NCBI GenBank assembly: GCA_031259605.1 | Contig: JAIRLE010000044.1 | Location: forward strand, 1-7,652 | Source of the DNA: Zoogloeaceae bacterium | GTDB lineage: Bacteria > Pseudomonadota > Gammaproteobacteria > Burkholderiales > Rhodocyclaceae | DNA: 7,652 bases | Reading direction: 5' to 3' | Part shown: positions 1 through 6,405 of the stretch, piece after piece | Position numbering within the stretch: the stretch's first letter is position 1 | How the letters are laid out: the number at the start of each line of letters is the position of its first letter | Position numbers and translations under genes: made by a program | Notes under the pieces: model-generated | What the model was told of the DNA's origin: nothing | The model's input: the letters and a program-made list of their open reading frames with translations, nothing else | Database searches by the model: none

Positions 1-1186
1 GGTTGTTGCCGACCAGGGCGCTGCGGGCGGGCAGCGCCCCCGGCCCCTCTTGCTGGCGCACGGCTTCCATCGCGTGTTCGATAACGCCCAGCAGATACGT
101 ACCTGTGCCTACCGCCGGATCGAGCACATTGACGCCGCCAGAAGCAAAACCGAACTTTTTATTCAGTTTTTTGCGCAACAATTCGTCGATCAGGCAGACC
201 TGCGCCTTGACTACTTCCACCGGCGTGTAATAGACGCCCGCGTCCCGGCGCAGGCCGGGGTCGTATTCAGCCAGGAAATCCTCGTAGAAATTGAGCCAGG
301 GATCGCGTCTGCCGCCGCTCATCGTGCCGGGCGGCACGGCTTTTGTGACGCGCATCAGCATCTCCAGAGACACCCCCAGATGTTCCTTGACCAGCGGGTC
401 GGTGAGCACCTTCAAGGCGCGGGAGAGCAAACAGTTGGCATGGGTGAGCGCGGTGACGGCCTCGTCGACAATGAGCGTGTCGCAACCGTTGGAACGCGCG
501 AGCAGCAGGGAAAAAGTGACGGTCTGCGCGTAGGCGTCGGCAAAACGCGCGTCGTCCGCGCCGGGGAACAAATAACGCCGCCAGTCGGCGGCGGCGGCTT
601 CCACGGCGGGAACGCGATTCTTCAAGGCGTCGAGCACGTCGTCACGCAAGGCGCGGCAGAGCGGCGCGAGAAATTCGGCGAGATCTCTGGCGCTGCCCGG
701 CACGATGGGTTCCCACGTCAAAAAATCGCGCAGGAGCGCATCGAACAGGCGCTCGCTCTCAATATCCACGGCCTTCTCGCCCACCCGGCAAGGATCGCGC
801 GCAAGACGAACGGTGCGCGCCGACTCTCCCGCGCGATAAAGGCAAAATTCCCGTCCGTCGCCATAGAGCATGTTGGGCAGGTTCCTGAAGCGTTCCCACT
901 GCGCCTTGTCATGCCCCGTAAAGCGCTTCACGTCCGCGCCCTTGCCCGGCGCCTTCAATTCGACATGACCGCAAGCGAGCTTATCGAGGGCGACAGTGTA
1001 ATCGGGGCGGCCAACCTCTTTTAGCGGGGTTTCGCCAACGGGAGTGACATTGAAGCCCAATTCCCGCCCCGCGTCGTGCAGCAATCGCTCAAACGGCGCG
1101 CGAAGCTGATCTTCCGGTTCGCCGATGATTTGAGCGGAAAACTTTTCTTGCAGCGCGGCGGCAAAACGGCGAAGGGCTTGGGACAT
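1..1186 (-). CDS. Fused restriction endonuclease / N6-adenine DNA methyltransferase (type ISP/IIG-like), N-terminal part, cut by the window edge
   Basis: The frame is open from ATG at 1186-1184 to the left edge, giving 395 codons with no stop, so the gene continues outside the window. Residues 1-120 look like a PD-(D/E)XK nuclease: an EPEDQLRAPFERLL helix at 23-36, then GRPDY at 59-63 and VELKAPG at 75-81, which supply the acidic and lysine catalytic residues (D62, E76, K78). A helical linker follows. GVYYTPVEVV at 317-326 and NVLDPAVGTGTYLL at 353-366 are the entry and motif I (S-adenosylmethionine binding) of a gamma-type N6-adenine methyltransferase. The NPPY catalytic motif and target-recognition domain would lie beyond the edge. 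This order is known from single-chain type ISP and type IIG enzymes that cut and methylate DNA with one polypeptide. A TATAAT-like box lies just upstream; the ribosome site is weak. It is divergent from the flagellar operon. The type is inferred; a methylase with an inactive nuclease domain is also possible. Confidence 0.85.
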   Translation of the reverse strand, partial: MSQALRRFAAALQEKFSAQIIGEPEDQLRAPFERLLHDAGRELGFNVTPVGETPLKEVGRPDYTVALDKLACGHVELKAPGKGADVKRFTGHDKAQWERFRNLPNMLYGDGREFCLYRAGESARTVRLARDPCRVGEKAVDIESERLFDALLRDFLTWEPIVPGSARDLAEFLAPLCRALRDDVLDALKNRVPAVEAAAADWRRYLFPGADDARFADAYAQTVTFSLLLARSNGCDTLIVDEAVTALTHANCLLSRALKVLTDPLVKEHLGVSLEMLMRVTKAVPPGTMSGGRRDPWLNFYEDFLAEYDPGLRRDAGVYYTPVEVVKAQVCLIDELLRKKLNKKFGFASGGVNVLDPAVGTGTYLLGVIEHAMEAVRQQEGPGALPARSALVGNN

Positions 1187-1213
1187 GAGAGTCTCGATTC
1201 CGCAAAACCCGGG

Positions 1214-1219
1214 ATTATA
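1214..1219 (-). promoter_or_regulatory. Probable -10 box of the restriction-modification gene
   Basis: Read on the minus strand this is a perfect TATAAT, 28 bases upstream of the ATG at 1186. It would start a transcript near 1207 with a leader of about 20 nt. No good -35 hexamer is seen 16-18 bases further upstream (roughly AACAGG), so the promoter may be weak or activator-dependent. Confidence 0.4.
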
Positions 1220-1318
1220 CGGAAAAGACCTTGGAACCTGTTCATGGTATCCAAGGCTTTCCAAGGCAACCACATGAATGTCGTCGTCGTATTTCGGTTC
1301 GCGCCGCCGCTTGCCGTC

Positions 1319-1437
1319 CGCTCTCCCGCCAGGCGGGAGAGCGTGCCCCCATTCCCTCACCCTGAACCGTGTTTTCCGGGGTGAATCGCCCCTTCATCCG
1401 CCCTCCGGGCGCCTTCTCCCCCTGAAGGGGGAGAAGG
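1319..1437. repeat. Composite palindromic intergenic repeat (cluster of hairpins)
   Basis: Four inverted repeats lie in a row. At 1319-1343, CGCTCTCCCGCC and its exact complement are separated by a single A. At 1357-1362/1379-1384, TCACCC pairs with GGGTGA. At 1399-1403/1407-1411, CGCCC pairs with GGGCG. At 1412-1437, CCTTCTCCCCCT pairs exactly with AGGGGGAGAAGG around a 2-base centre. On the minus strand the GGAGAAGG-CGCCC-GGAGGGCGGATGA arrangement resembles the dispersed repeats with GGAGAAGG and GGGCGGATGAGGG blocks that I recall from intergenic regions of many proteobacteria. No T-tract follows any stem on either strand and the flanking genes diverge, so these are not simple terminators. 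Dispersal in this genome is inferred, not seen. Confidence 0.7.
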
Positions 1438-1711
1438 AAAACCAAGCGCTTCCCACGACAATCCGAGATCATGAGCAGGTTCTTATTGCAGGGTTGCGCG
1501 ATTATTCCGACACGCTATTTTGAGCCGTGCCGCAATCGCCGCCAGGATAGGATTTATTCTATGAAAATCAATATGTTACAAAATAGTCATGTGATTCTAC
1601 ATGATGTATTTCTCCGGTTTTTGCCTGCATTTCCTTGTGTCCACTGGCGCCCAGAGGATTTCGCAGCTGCGGAGGGAAGTTAATTTAATTTATAAAAAAA
1701 GTACTCTACCT
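1438..1711. other. Noncoding spacer upstream of flhB, with a possible very short ORF
   Basis: No recognisable gene is present. Base composition shifts from GC-rich to AT-rich along the stretch. An ATG at 1561 opens 40 codons (starting MKINMLQNSH, ending at TAA 1681-1683) with AGGA at 1549-1552 at suitable spacing, but the peptide resembles nothing I know and is too short to support as a gene. Small dyads are present: TCATGT/ACATGA (1587-1604), CTGG/CCAG (1644-1654) and a perfect palindrome CGCAGCTGCG (1662-1671). Confidence 0.5.
1587..1604. promoter_or_regulatory. Operator-like inverted repeat TCATGT-N6-ACATGA
   Basis: Two perfect 6-base arms are separated by 6 bases, so the half-site centres are 12 bp apart, close to one helical turn, as in sites bound by dimeric repressors or activators. 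It lies about 130 bp upstream of the probable -10 box for flhB. No named regulator can be assigned; a chance occurrence is possible in AT-rich DNA. Confidence 0.25.
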
Positions 1712-1740
1712 ATTTAATTTTCTTGATTTTTTTCTATAAT
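1712..1740 (+). promoter_or_regulatory. Probable promoter for the flhBAFG operon
   Basis: A perfect TATAAT at 1735-1740 ends a stretch with only 8 G/C in 60 bases (1681-1740), and lies 26 bases upstream of the flhB ATG. The best -35 match at a 16-base spacing is TTTAAT (1713-1718), which is poor. A/T tracts at 1681-1700 could act as an UP-like element. I searched by eye for sigma-28 (TAAA-N15-GCCGATAA) and sigma-54 (TGGCAC-N5-TTGC) patterns and saw neither, so this looks like a housekeeping-type promoter that probably needs an activator. Confidence 0.45.
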
Positions 1741-1766
1741 AGCCGCACCGCATTGGTGGCAACGTC

Positions 1767-2903
1767 ATGGCAGAAGGCAGCGATCTCGAAAAAACCGAAC
1801 AACCTACGGGCCGACGCATCGAACAGGCACGGGAGGAAGGTCAGGTTCCCCATTCGCGGGAACTGGGCAGCTTCCTGGTGTTGATTGTTGCCGCGTCCGC
1901 GTTCTGGTTGTTGGGCGGATGGTTCGCGCAACGCTTCATGACCCTCATGAGGAAAGGACTTTCCTTTGATCCGGTTTTCGTGCAGGAACCGCAACTTGCC
2001 GTGGCGCGGCTGGGCGATTTGGGCTTTGACGCCTTCATCAGCTTCGCGCCGCTGGTGCTGGCCTTGATTGTCGCCGCCCTGATCCCGCCGTTCATCCTGA
2101 ACGCCTGGGTGTTTTCCACCAAGGCGCTGACGCCCAATCTGGCGCGCATGAATCCGCTTGCCGGCATTGGCCGCATGTTTTCCTGGAACAGCCTGATGGA
2201 ACTGACCAAGGCGATACTGAAAGCGGCGTTGATTGGCGGTGTGGCGGTATTTCTGATCTGGCGCGAATGGCAGGACATTTTTGGTCTGCTGGCGCAACCG
2301 CTGGACGCGGGACTGGTAACGGCGGGACGCTTGCTTACCTTCACCTTTCTGATGCTCGTGGCGACCATGAGCCTCATCGTGGCGGCGGACGTGCCTTTCA
2401 AGATCTGGCAATACTACGACAAGCTGAAAATGACCAAGGACGAGGTCAAGCAGGAAATGAAGGAAATGGACGGCGACCCGATGGTCAAGGGGCGCATCCG
2501 CAGCCTGCAACGCGAGGCGGCAAGGAGGCGCATGATGGCGGCGGTTCCGGAAGCCGACGTCATTGTCACCAACCCCACCCACTACGCTGTGGCGCTTTCC
2601 TACAAGACGGGCATGAACGCGCCCAAGGTGCTGGCCAAGGGCATGGGCGTGATCGCGCAGAAGATCAAGGCGCTGGGCGCGGAGCACGGCATCCCGCTCC
2701 TGGAGGCGCCGCCCCTGGCGCGCGCGCTCTTCAGGCACACGGAAGTCGATGACCTGATTCCCGGCGCGCTCTATGCCGCCGTGGCCGAGGTGCTGGCCTA
2801 CGTGTATCAATTGAACCAGTGGAAGAAGACGGGCGGCAACTATCCTTCGCCGCCGCGCGACGTGGATGTGCCGCCTGAATTCGTCGTTCCGGAGGCCGCC
2901 TGA
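1767..2903 (+). CDS. flhB: Flagellar type III export apparatus protein FlhB (substrate-specificity switch)
   Basis: This 378-residue integral membrane protein belongs to the flagellar export gate. Its cytoplasmic domain switches secretion from rod/hook to filament subunits. The N-terminus (GSDLEKTEQPTGRRIEQARE, 4-23) is the family signature. About four membrane segments follow (roughly 33-53, 88-110, 146-165, 184-206), then the charged linker (DEVKQEMKEMDGDP, 225-238). The autocleavage motif NPTH is at 269-272 in VIVTNPTHYAVAL, the same position as in Salmonella FlhB, and cleavage between N269 and P270 is expected. The conserved PLARALF is at 316-322, and a short proline-rich tail ends the protein. 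The length is normal. The ATG is preceded by a modest GGTGG (1755-1759), 7 bases away. It is the first gene of the operon, and its TGA overlaps the flhA ATG by one base. FlhB and its injectisome homologues share this fold, but the neighbours fix the flagellar identity. Confidence 0.97.
   Translation: MAEGSDLEKTEQPTGRRIEQAREEGQVPHSRELGSFLVLIVAASAFWLLGGWFAQRFMTLMRKGLSFDPVFVQEPQLAVARLGDLGFDAFISFAPLVLALIVAALIPPFILNAWVFSTKALTPNLARMNPLAGIGRMFSWNSLMELTKAILKAALIGGVAVFLIWREWQDIFGLLAQPLDAGLVTAGRLLTFTFLMLVATMSLIVAADVPFKIWQYYDKLKMTKDEVKQEMKEMDGDPMVKGRIRSLQREAARRRMMAAVPEADVIVTNPTHYAVALSYKTGMNAPKVLAKGMGVIAQKIKALGAEHGIPLLEAPPLARALFRHTEVDDLIPGALYAAVAEVLAYVYQLNQWKKTGGNYPSPPRDVDVPPEFVVPEAA
2891..2895 (+). promoter_or_regulatory. 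Shine-Dalgarno site for flhA
   Basis: GGAGG lies inside the last codons of flhB, 7 bases before the flhA ATG at 2903. With the TGATG stop/start overlap this indicates translational coupling and fixes the flhA start. Confidence 0.8.
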
Positions 2904-4996
2904 TGGCCGCCAGCGCAACCCTGAGCCTGCAAAACATCTTTGCGCGTGTAAACCCTTTCCAGTTGGGCGCGCCGCTGCTCATCATCATGATCCTGGCGAT
3001 GATGGTGCTGCCCTTGCCGCCCTTCGTGCTGGACGTGTTTTTCACCTTCAACATCGCCCTTTCGATATTGATTCTGCTGGTCGCCATCCAGGTGAAGAAG
3101 ACGCTGGAATTTTCGGTATTCCCGACGGTGCTCCTCGTCACGACGCTCCTTCGCCTGTCGCTCAACGTGGCCTCCACCCGCGTGGTGATGTTGCAGGGCC
3201 ACACCGGCGGCGATGCGGCGGGCAAGGTGATCGAAGCCTTCGGACAGTTCCTCGTGGGCGGCAATTATACGGTCGGCATCATCGTCTTCCTGATCCTCGT
3301 CATCATCAATTTCATGGTGATCACCAAGGGTGCGGGCCGGGTGGCCGAAGTTTCCGCCCGCTTCACCCTGGACGCCATGCCTGGCAAGCAAATGGCCATC
3401 GACGCCGATCTGAATGCCGGATTGATCGGCGAGGACGAGGCACGCGAGCGCCGCCGGGACATCGCCCGCGAAGCCGAATTCTTCGGCTCCATGGACGGCG
3501 CTTCCAAATTCGTGCGCGGCGACGCCATCGCGGGCATCATCATCACGCTCATCAACGTCGTCGGCGGCCTCATCATCGGCGTCGCGCAGCACGATCTGGC
3601 GCTGGCCGACGCCGCCCGGAACTACACGCTCCTTGCCATCGGCGACGGTCTCGTGGCACAGATTCCCGCGCTGGTCATCTCGATTGCCGCCGGCATGGTC
3701 GTCACCCGCGTCTCCGACGAAAAGGAAGTCAGTCTCCAGTTCGCCACGCAGGTATTCCGCGATCATCGCGTGGTATTCATCACGGCGGGCATTCTCGGCG
3801 GCATGGGCGTGATTCCCGGCATGCCGAATCTGGTTTTCCTGATGCTCGCAAGCGGCCTGGGTTTCCTGGGCTGGAAGATGATGCGGCGCGCCGAACGCCT
3901 TGCCGCGCGCGCCGAACCGACGCGTCCGCCGCCCGCGGCGGCGCAGGACGCGCAGGAAGCCTCGTGGTCGGATGTCGCGCCGCTGGACGTGCTTGGCCTC
4001 GAAGTCGGCTATCGCCTGATTCCTCTGGTCGACAAGACCCAGGATGGCGAGTTGCTGCGCCGCATTCGCGGCATACGCAAGAAATTCGCGCAGGACGTGG
4101 GCTTTTTGGTCTCTCCGGTGCATATCCGCGACAATCTGGAATTGAAGCCCAACGCCTACCGCATCCTGTTGAAGGGCGTGGAAGCCGGGCAGGGCGAAGC
4201 CTTCCCCGGCCAGTTCCTCGCCATCAATCCCGGTCGCGTGGCGGGAACCCTGCCCGGCGCCGTCACCAAGGATCCGGCGTTCGGCCTGGACGCCATCTGG
4301 GTGGAGCCGCGTCTGCGCGATCAGGCGCAAGCCTACGGCTACACCGTGGTCGACGCTTCCACCGTGGTGGCGACGCATCTCAACAACCTCATGCTGAACA
4401 ACGCCGCCGCGCTCCTGGGACGCCAGGAAACGCAGCAGCTCATCGAGCATCTTTCCAAGGAAATGCCCAAACTCATGGAAGACCTGACGCCCAAGCCCCT
4501 GTCTCTGGGCGCATTGCAAAAAGTGCTGCAAAACCTGCTCGAAGAAGGCGTACACATCCGCGACATGCGCACCATCGTCGAGGCGCTCTCCGACCACGCC
4601 GCGCGCACCCAGAACACCGACGAACTCACCGCGCAGGTGCGCGCGGCGCTGGGACGCGCCATCGTGCAGGAACTCTATCCCACCGGCAACGAAATGCAGG
4701 TCATGACGCTGGATCCGCAACTCGAACGCCTGCTCATGCAAAGCGTCAGCGGCGGCGGCGCGGCGGCGCTGGAGCCGGGTCTGGCCGACAGTCTGCTGAA
4801 AGAAGCGGCAACGGCCACCCAGCGGCAGGAAGAACTCGGCATGCCCGCCGTGCTGCTCGTGCCGGGCGCGATCCGTCTTCTGCTCTCCCGCTTCCTGCGC
4901 CGCGGCATCCCGCAGCTCAAAGTCATCGCCCACGGCGAAGTCCCTGAAACCAAGCTCCTCAAAGTGACCTCTATCATCGGAGGCAAGTCGTCATGA
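2903..4996 (+). CDS. flhA: Flagellar type III export apparatus protein FlhA
   Basis: This 697-residue FHIPEP-family protein is the main export-gate component. It couples proton flow to secretion and forms the cytoplasmic nonameric ring that docks chaperone-substrate complexes. The N-terminal half has about eight membrane segments (roughly 22-40, 43-63, 71-90, 117-140, 204-226, 243-268, 288-305, 308-325). Family signatures are TLLRLSLNVASTRVVML (81-97) and the conserved cytoplasmic loop with DAMPGKQMAIDADLNAGLI (157-175) and GASKFVRGDAIAG (199-211). D207 there appears to correspond to the loop aspartate known to matter for proton-driven export in Salmonella. A proline/alanine-rich linker (about 330-358) leads to the cytoplasmic domain (about 359-697), with PGRVAG and DAIWVEP. 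The length is normal. Its start overlaps flhB by one base and its stop overlaps flhF by four (ATGA). Confidence 0.97.
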   Translation: MAASATLSLQNIFARVNPFQLGAPLLIIMILAMMVLPLPPFVLDVFFTFNIALSILILLVAIQVKKTLEFSVFPTVLLVTTLLRLSLNVASTRVVMLQGHTGGDAAGKVIEAFGQFLVGGNYTVGIIVFLILVIINFMVITKGAGRVAEVSARFTLDAMPGKQMAIDADLNAGLIGEDEARERRRDIAREAEFFGSMDGASKFVRGDAIAGIIITLINVVGGLIIGVAQHDLALADAARNYTLLAIGDGLVAQIPALVISIAAGMVVTRVSDEKEVSLQFATQVFRDHRVVFITAGILGGMGVIPGMPNLVFLMLASGLGFLGWKMMRRAERLAARAEPTRPPPAAAQDAQEASWSDVAPLDVLGLEVGYRLIPLVDKTQDGELLRRIRGIRKKFAQDVGFLVSPVHIRDNLELKPNAYRILLKGVEAGQGEAFPGQFLAINPGRVAGTLPGAVTKDPAFGLDAIWVEPRLRDQAQAYGYTVVDASTVVATHLNNLMLNNAAALLGRQETQQLIEHLSKEMPKLMEDLTPKPLSLGALQKVLQNLLEEGVHIRDMRTIVEALSDHAARTQNTDELTAQVRAALGRAIVQELYPTGNEMQVMTLDPQLERLLMQSVSGGGAAALEPGLADSLLKEAATATQRQEELGMPAVLLVPGAIRLLLSRFLRRGIPQLKVIAHGEVPETKLLKVTSIIGGKSS
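4979..4983 (+). promoter_or_regulatory. Shine-Dalgarno site for flhF
   Basis: GGAGG lies within the last codons of flhA, 9 bases before the flhF ATG at 4993. The ATGA overlap with the flhA stop supports coupled translation. Confidence 0.75.
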
Positions 4997-6405
4997 ACGT
5001 CAGAAAATTCATTGCCGCGAACGCGCGCGAAGCCCTGCGTAAAGTCAAGGAAACACTGGGGCCGGACGCCGTCATTCTTTCCAATCGCACCATCTCCGGC
5101 AGCGTGGAGATCATGGCGGTTGCCGCCCGTGACATGGCGATGATGGCGCCGCTGGCGGAGGAGCGGCCCATGCCGCGCCCGAACGCGCCCGCGCCGCGTC
5201 CGCCCGCCGCCTTCGCCGACGATTCGGCGGATTATCACGTCAGTCTTTCCGGCGCGCGGACAGCGTCCACGCCGCCTGCGCCGCCGCGCCAGACCATCAG
5301 CCAAACCGAAGCGCGGGGCGCGCAGACTCACAATGCCCAGCCCGCCGCCCGCCGCTTGGTCAATGCCTCCATTCCCATGCCGGCATCCCTGCGCGGCAGT
5401 CATGACGCCCTGAAACCGCCCGCCGCGCCGCGCGCTCCGGCCGCCGCGCCGCGCACGGCGGAAGTCGTCCCCGTCGAAATGGTCGAGGAAATCCGTTCGC
5501 TGAAAAAAATGGTGGAACAACACCTGGCGGGCATCGCCTGGGGTGAGACGGCGCGCGCCGAACCGGTGAAAACGGAAGTGCTGCGGCGGATGCTGGAAGC
5601 CGGGTTTTCCCCGCTCTTTTCCCGCGAACTCATCGCCGACCTGCCATCCGGCATGGAAATCAACGAAGCATTGGCCTGGAGCCGGAGGGTTGCCGACAGA
5701 AGCCTCGCCACCGCCCGGCAGGACATCGTCGACAAGGGCGGCGTCTACGCCCTGATGGGGCCGACCGGCGTCGGCAAGACCACCACCACCGCCAAGCTCG
5801 CCGCCCGCTGTGTATTGCGCCACGGCGCGAGCAAGGTGGCGCTGGTGACGACCGACAGTTACCGCATCGGTGCCTATGAACAATTGCGCATCTATGGACG
5901 CATTCTCGGCGTGACCGTGTATCTCGCCAAGGACGCGGAAGAATTGCGGCAAATCCTGAACGAACTCGCCCACAAGCACATGGTGCTGATCGACACCATG
6001 GGCATGAGCCAGAAAGACAAGCTGGTGGCGGAACTGAACGCCATGCTTGCCAACAGCGCCGTGCGCCGCCTGCTGCTGCTTTCCGCCACCGCGCGCGGCG
6101 ATACTCTGGATGACGTGGTGCGCGCCTATCGCGGCGGCGATCTTTCCGGCTGCATCCTCACCAAGATCGACGAAACCAGCGGCCTTGCCCCGGCGCTGGA
6201 CGCCATCATCCGTCACGGCCTGACCCTGCATTACATTTCCAACGGCCAGCGTGTGCCGGAAGACCTGCACCTGCCCAACCGCGCCTATCTCCTGCACCGC
6301 GCCTTCAAGGAAACCACGGAAAGCGCGCACCGCTACAGCGGCCAGGAACCTGGCCTGATGATGGCCAATGCCGGACTTTCCGCATCCGGAGCCTGGCGTG
6401 GCTGA
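4993..6405 (+). CDS. flhF: Flagellar placement GTPase FlhF (SRP-type)
   Basis: This 470-residue GTPase of the SRP/FtsY family helps recruit early flagellar parts, usually at a cell pole. The N-terminal B domain begins MNVRKFIAANAREALRKVKE and includes LGPDAVILSN (22-31). A long Pro/Ala-rich, low-complexity linker spans about 52-160. The N domain (about 160-245) leads to the G domain: P-loop GPTGVGKT (256-263), TTDSYRIGAYEQL (286-298), G3 region LIDTMGMSQKD (332-342), TKIDETSGLAP (390-400) and SNGQRVPEDL (416-425). The last about 25 residues are Gly/Ala/Ser-rich. The B-linker-NG order is diagnostic of FlhF against Ffh and FtsY. It sits between flhA and flhG; its last 8 bases also encode the start of flhG. 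DTMG in place of the more usual DTAG or DTVG is a small variation. The start is set by the SD site and the coupled overlap. Confidence 0.96.
   Translation: MNVRKFIAANAREALRKVKETLGPDAVILSNRTISGSVEIMAVAARDMAMMAPLAEERPMPRPNAPAPRPPAAFADDSADYHVSLSGARTASTPPAPPRQTISQTEARGAQTHNAQPAARRLVNASIPMPASLRGSHDALKPPAAPRAPAAAPRTAEVVPVEMVEEIRSLKKMVEQHLAGIAWGETARAEPVKTEVLRRMLEAGFSPLFSRELIADLPSGMEINEALAWSRRVADRSLATARQDIVDKGGVYALMGPTGVGKTTTTAKLAARCVLRHGASKVALVTTDSYRIGAYEQLRIYGRILGVTVYLAKDAEELRQILNELAHKHMVLIDTMGMSQKDKLVAELNAMLANSAVRRLLLLSATARGDTLDDVVRAYRGGDLSGCILTKIDETSGLAPALDAIIRHGLTLHYISNGQRVPEDLHLPNRAYLLHRAFKETTESAHRYSGQEPGLMMANAGLSASGAWRG
6388..6391 (+). promoter_or_regulatory. Shine-Dalgarno site that decides the flhG start
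   Basis: GGAG lies 6 bases before the GTG at 6398, in the last codons of flhF. The in-frame ATG at 6368 has no comparable site and would add ten residues that are not family-like, so this SD favours the GTG. Confidence 0.65.

Noticed and set aside
50..1024. A 324-codon open frame on the plus strand at the left
   Set aside because: It is the antisense shadow of the restriction-modification gene. The minus-strand reading has catalytic motifs; this one has none.
1021..1275. An 84-codon minus-strand open frame starting upstream of the restriction-modification gene
   Set aside because: It lies in a different frame from the methylase and ends within it. It has no motif and would exclude the better-supported start at 1186.
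1412..1437. Strong hairpin considered as a transcription terminator
   Set aside because: It is followed by AAAACC on the plus strand and by no T-tract on the minus strand, and it lies upstream of both flanking genes, which diverge.
1319..1437. Considered as a CRISPR array because of multiple repeated blocks
   Set aside because: The blocks are inverted rather than direct repeats, with no regular spacers and no cas genes nearby.
1734..2918. A 394-codon minus-strand open frame opposite flhB
   Set aside because: It is the antisense of flhB, with His/Arg/Gln-rich composition typical of shadow frames.
2840..4933. A 697-codon open frame on the minus strand across flhA, and a similar-length open frame at 2866-4947 on the plus strand
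   Set aside because: They are shadows of flhA: GC-rich third positions remove stops from other frames. The products are low-complexity and match no family, while the flhA frame gives a clear full-length FlhA.
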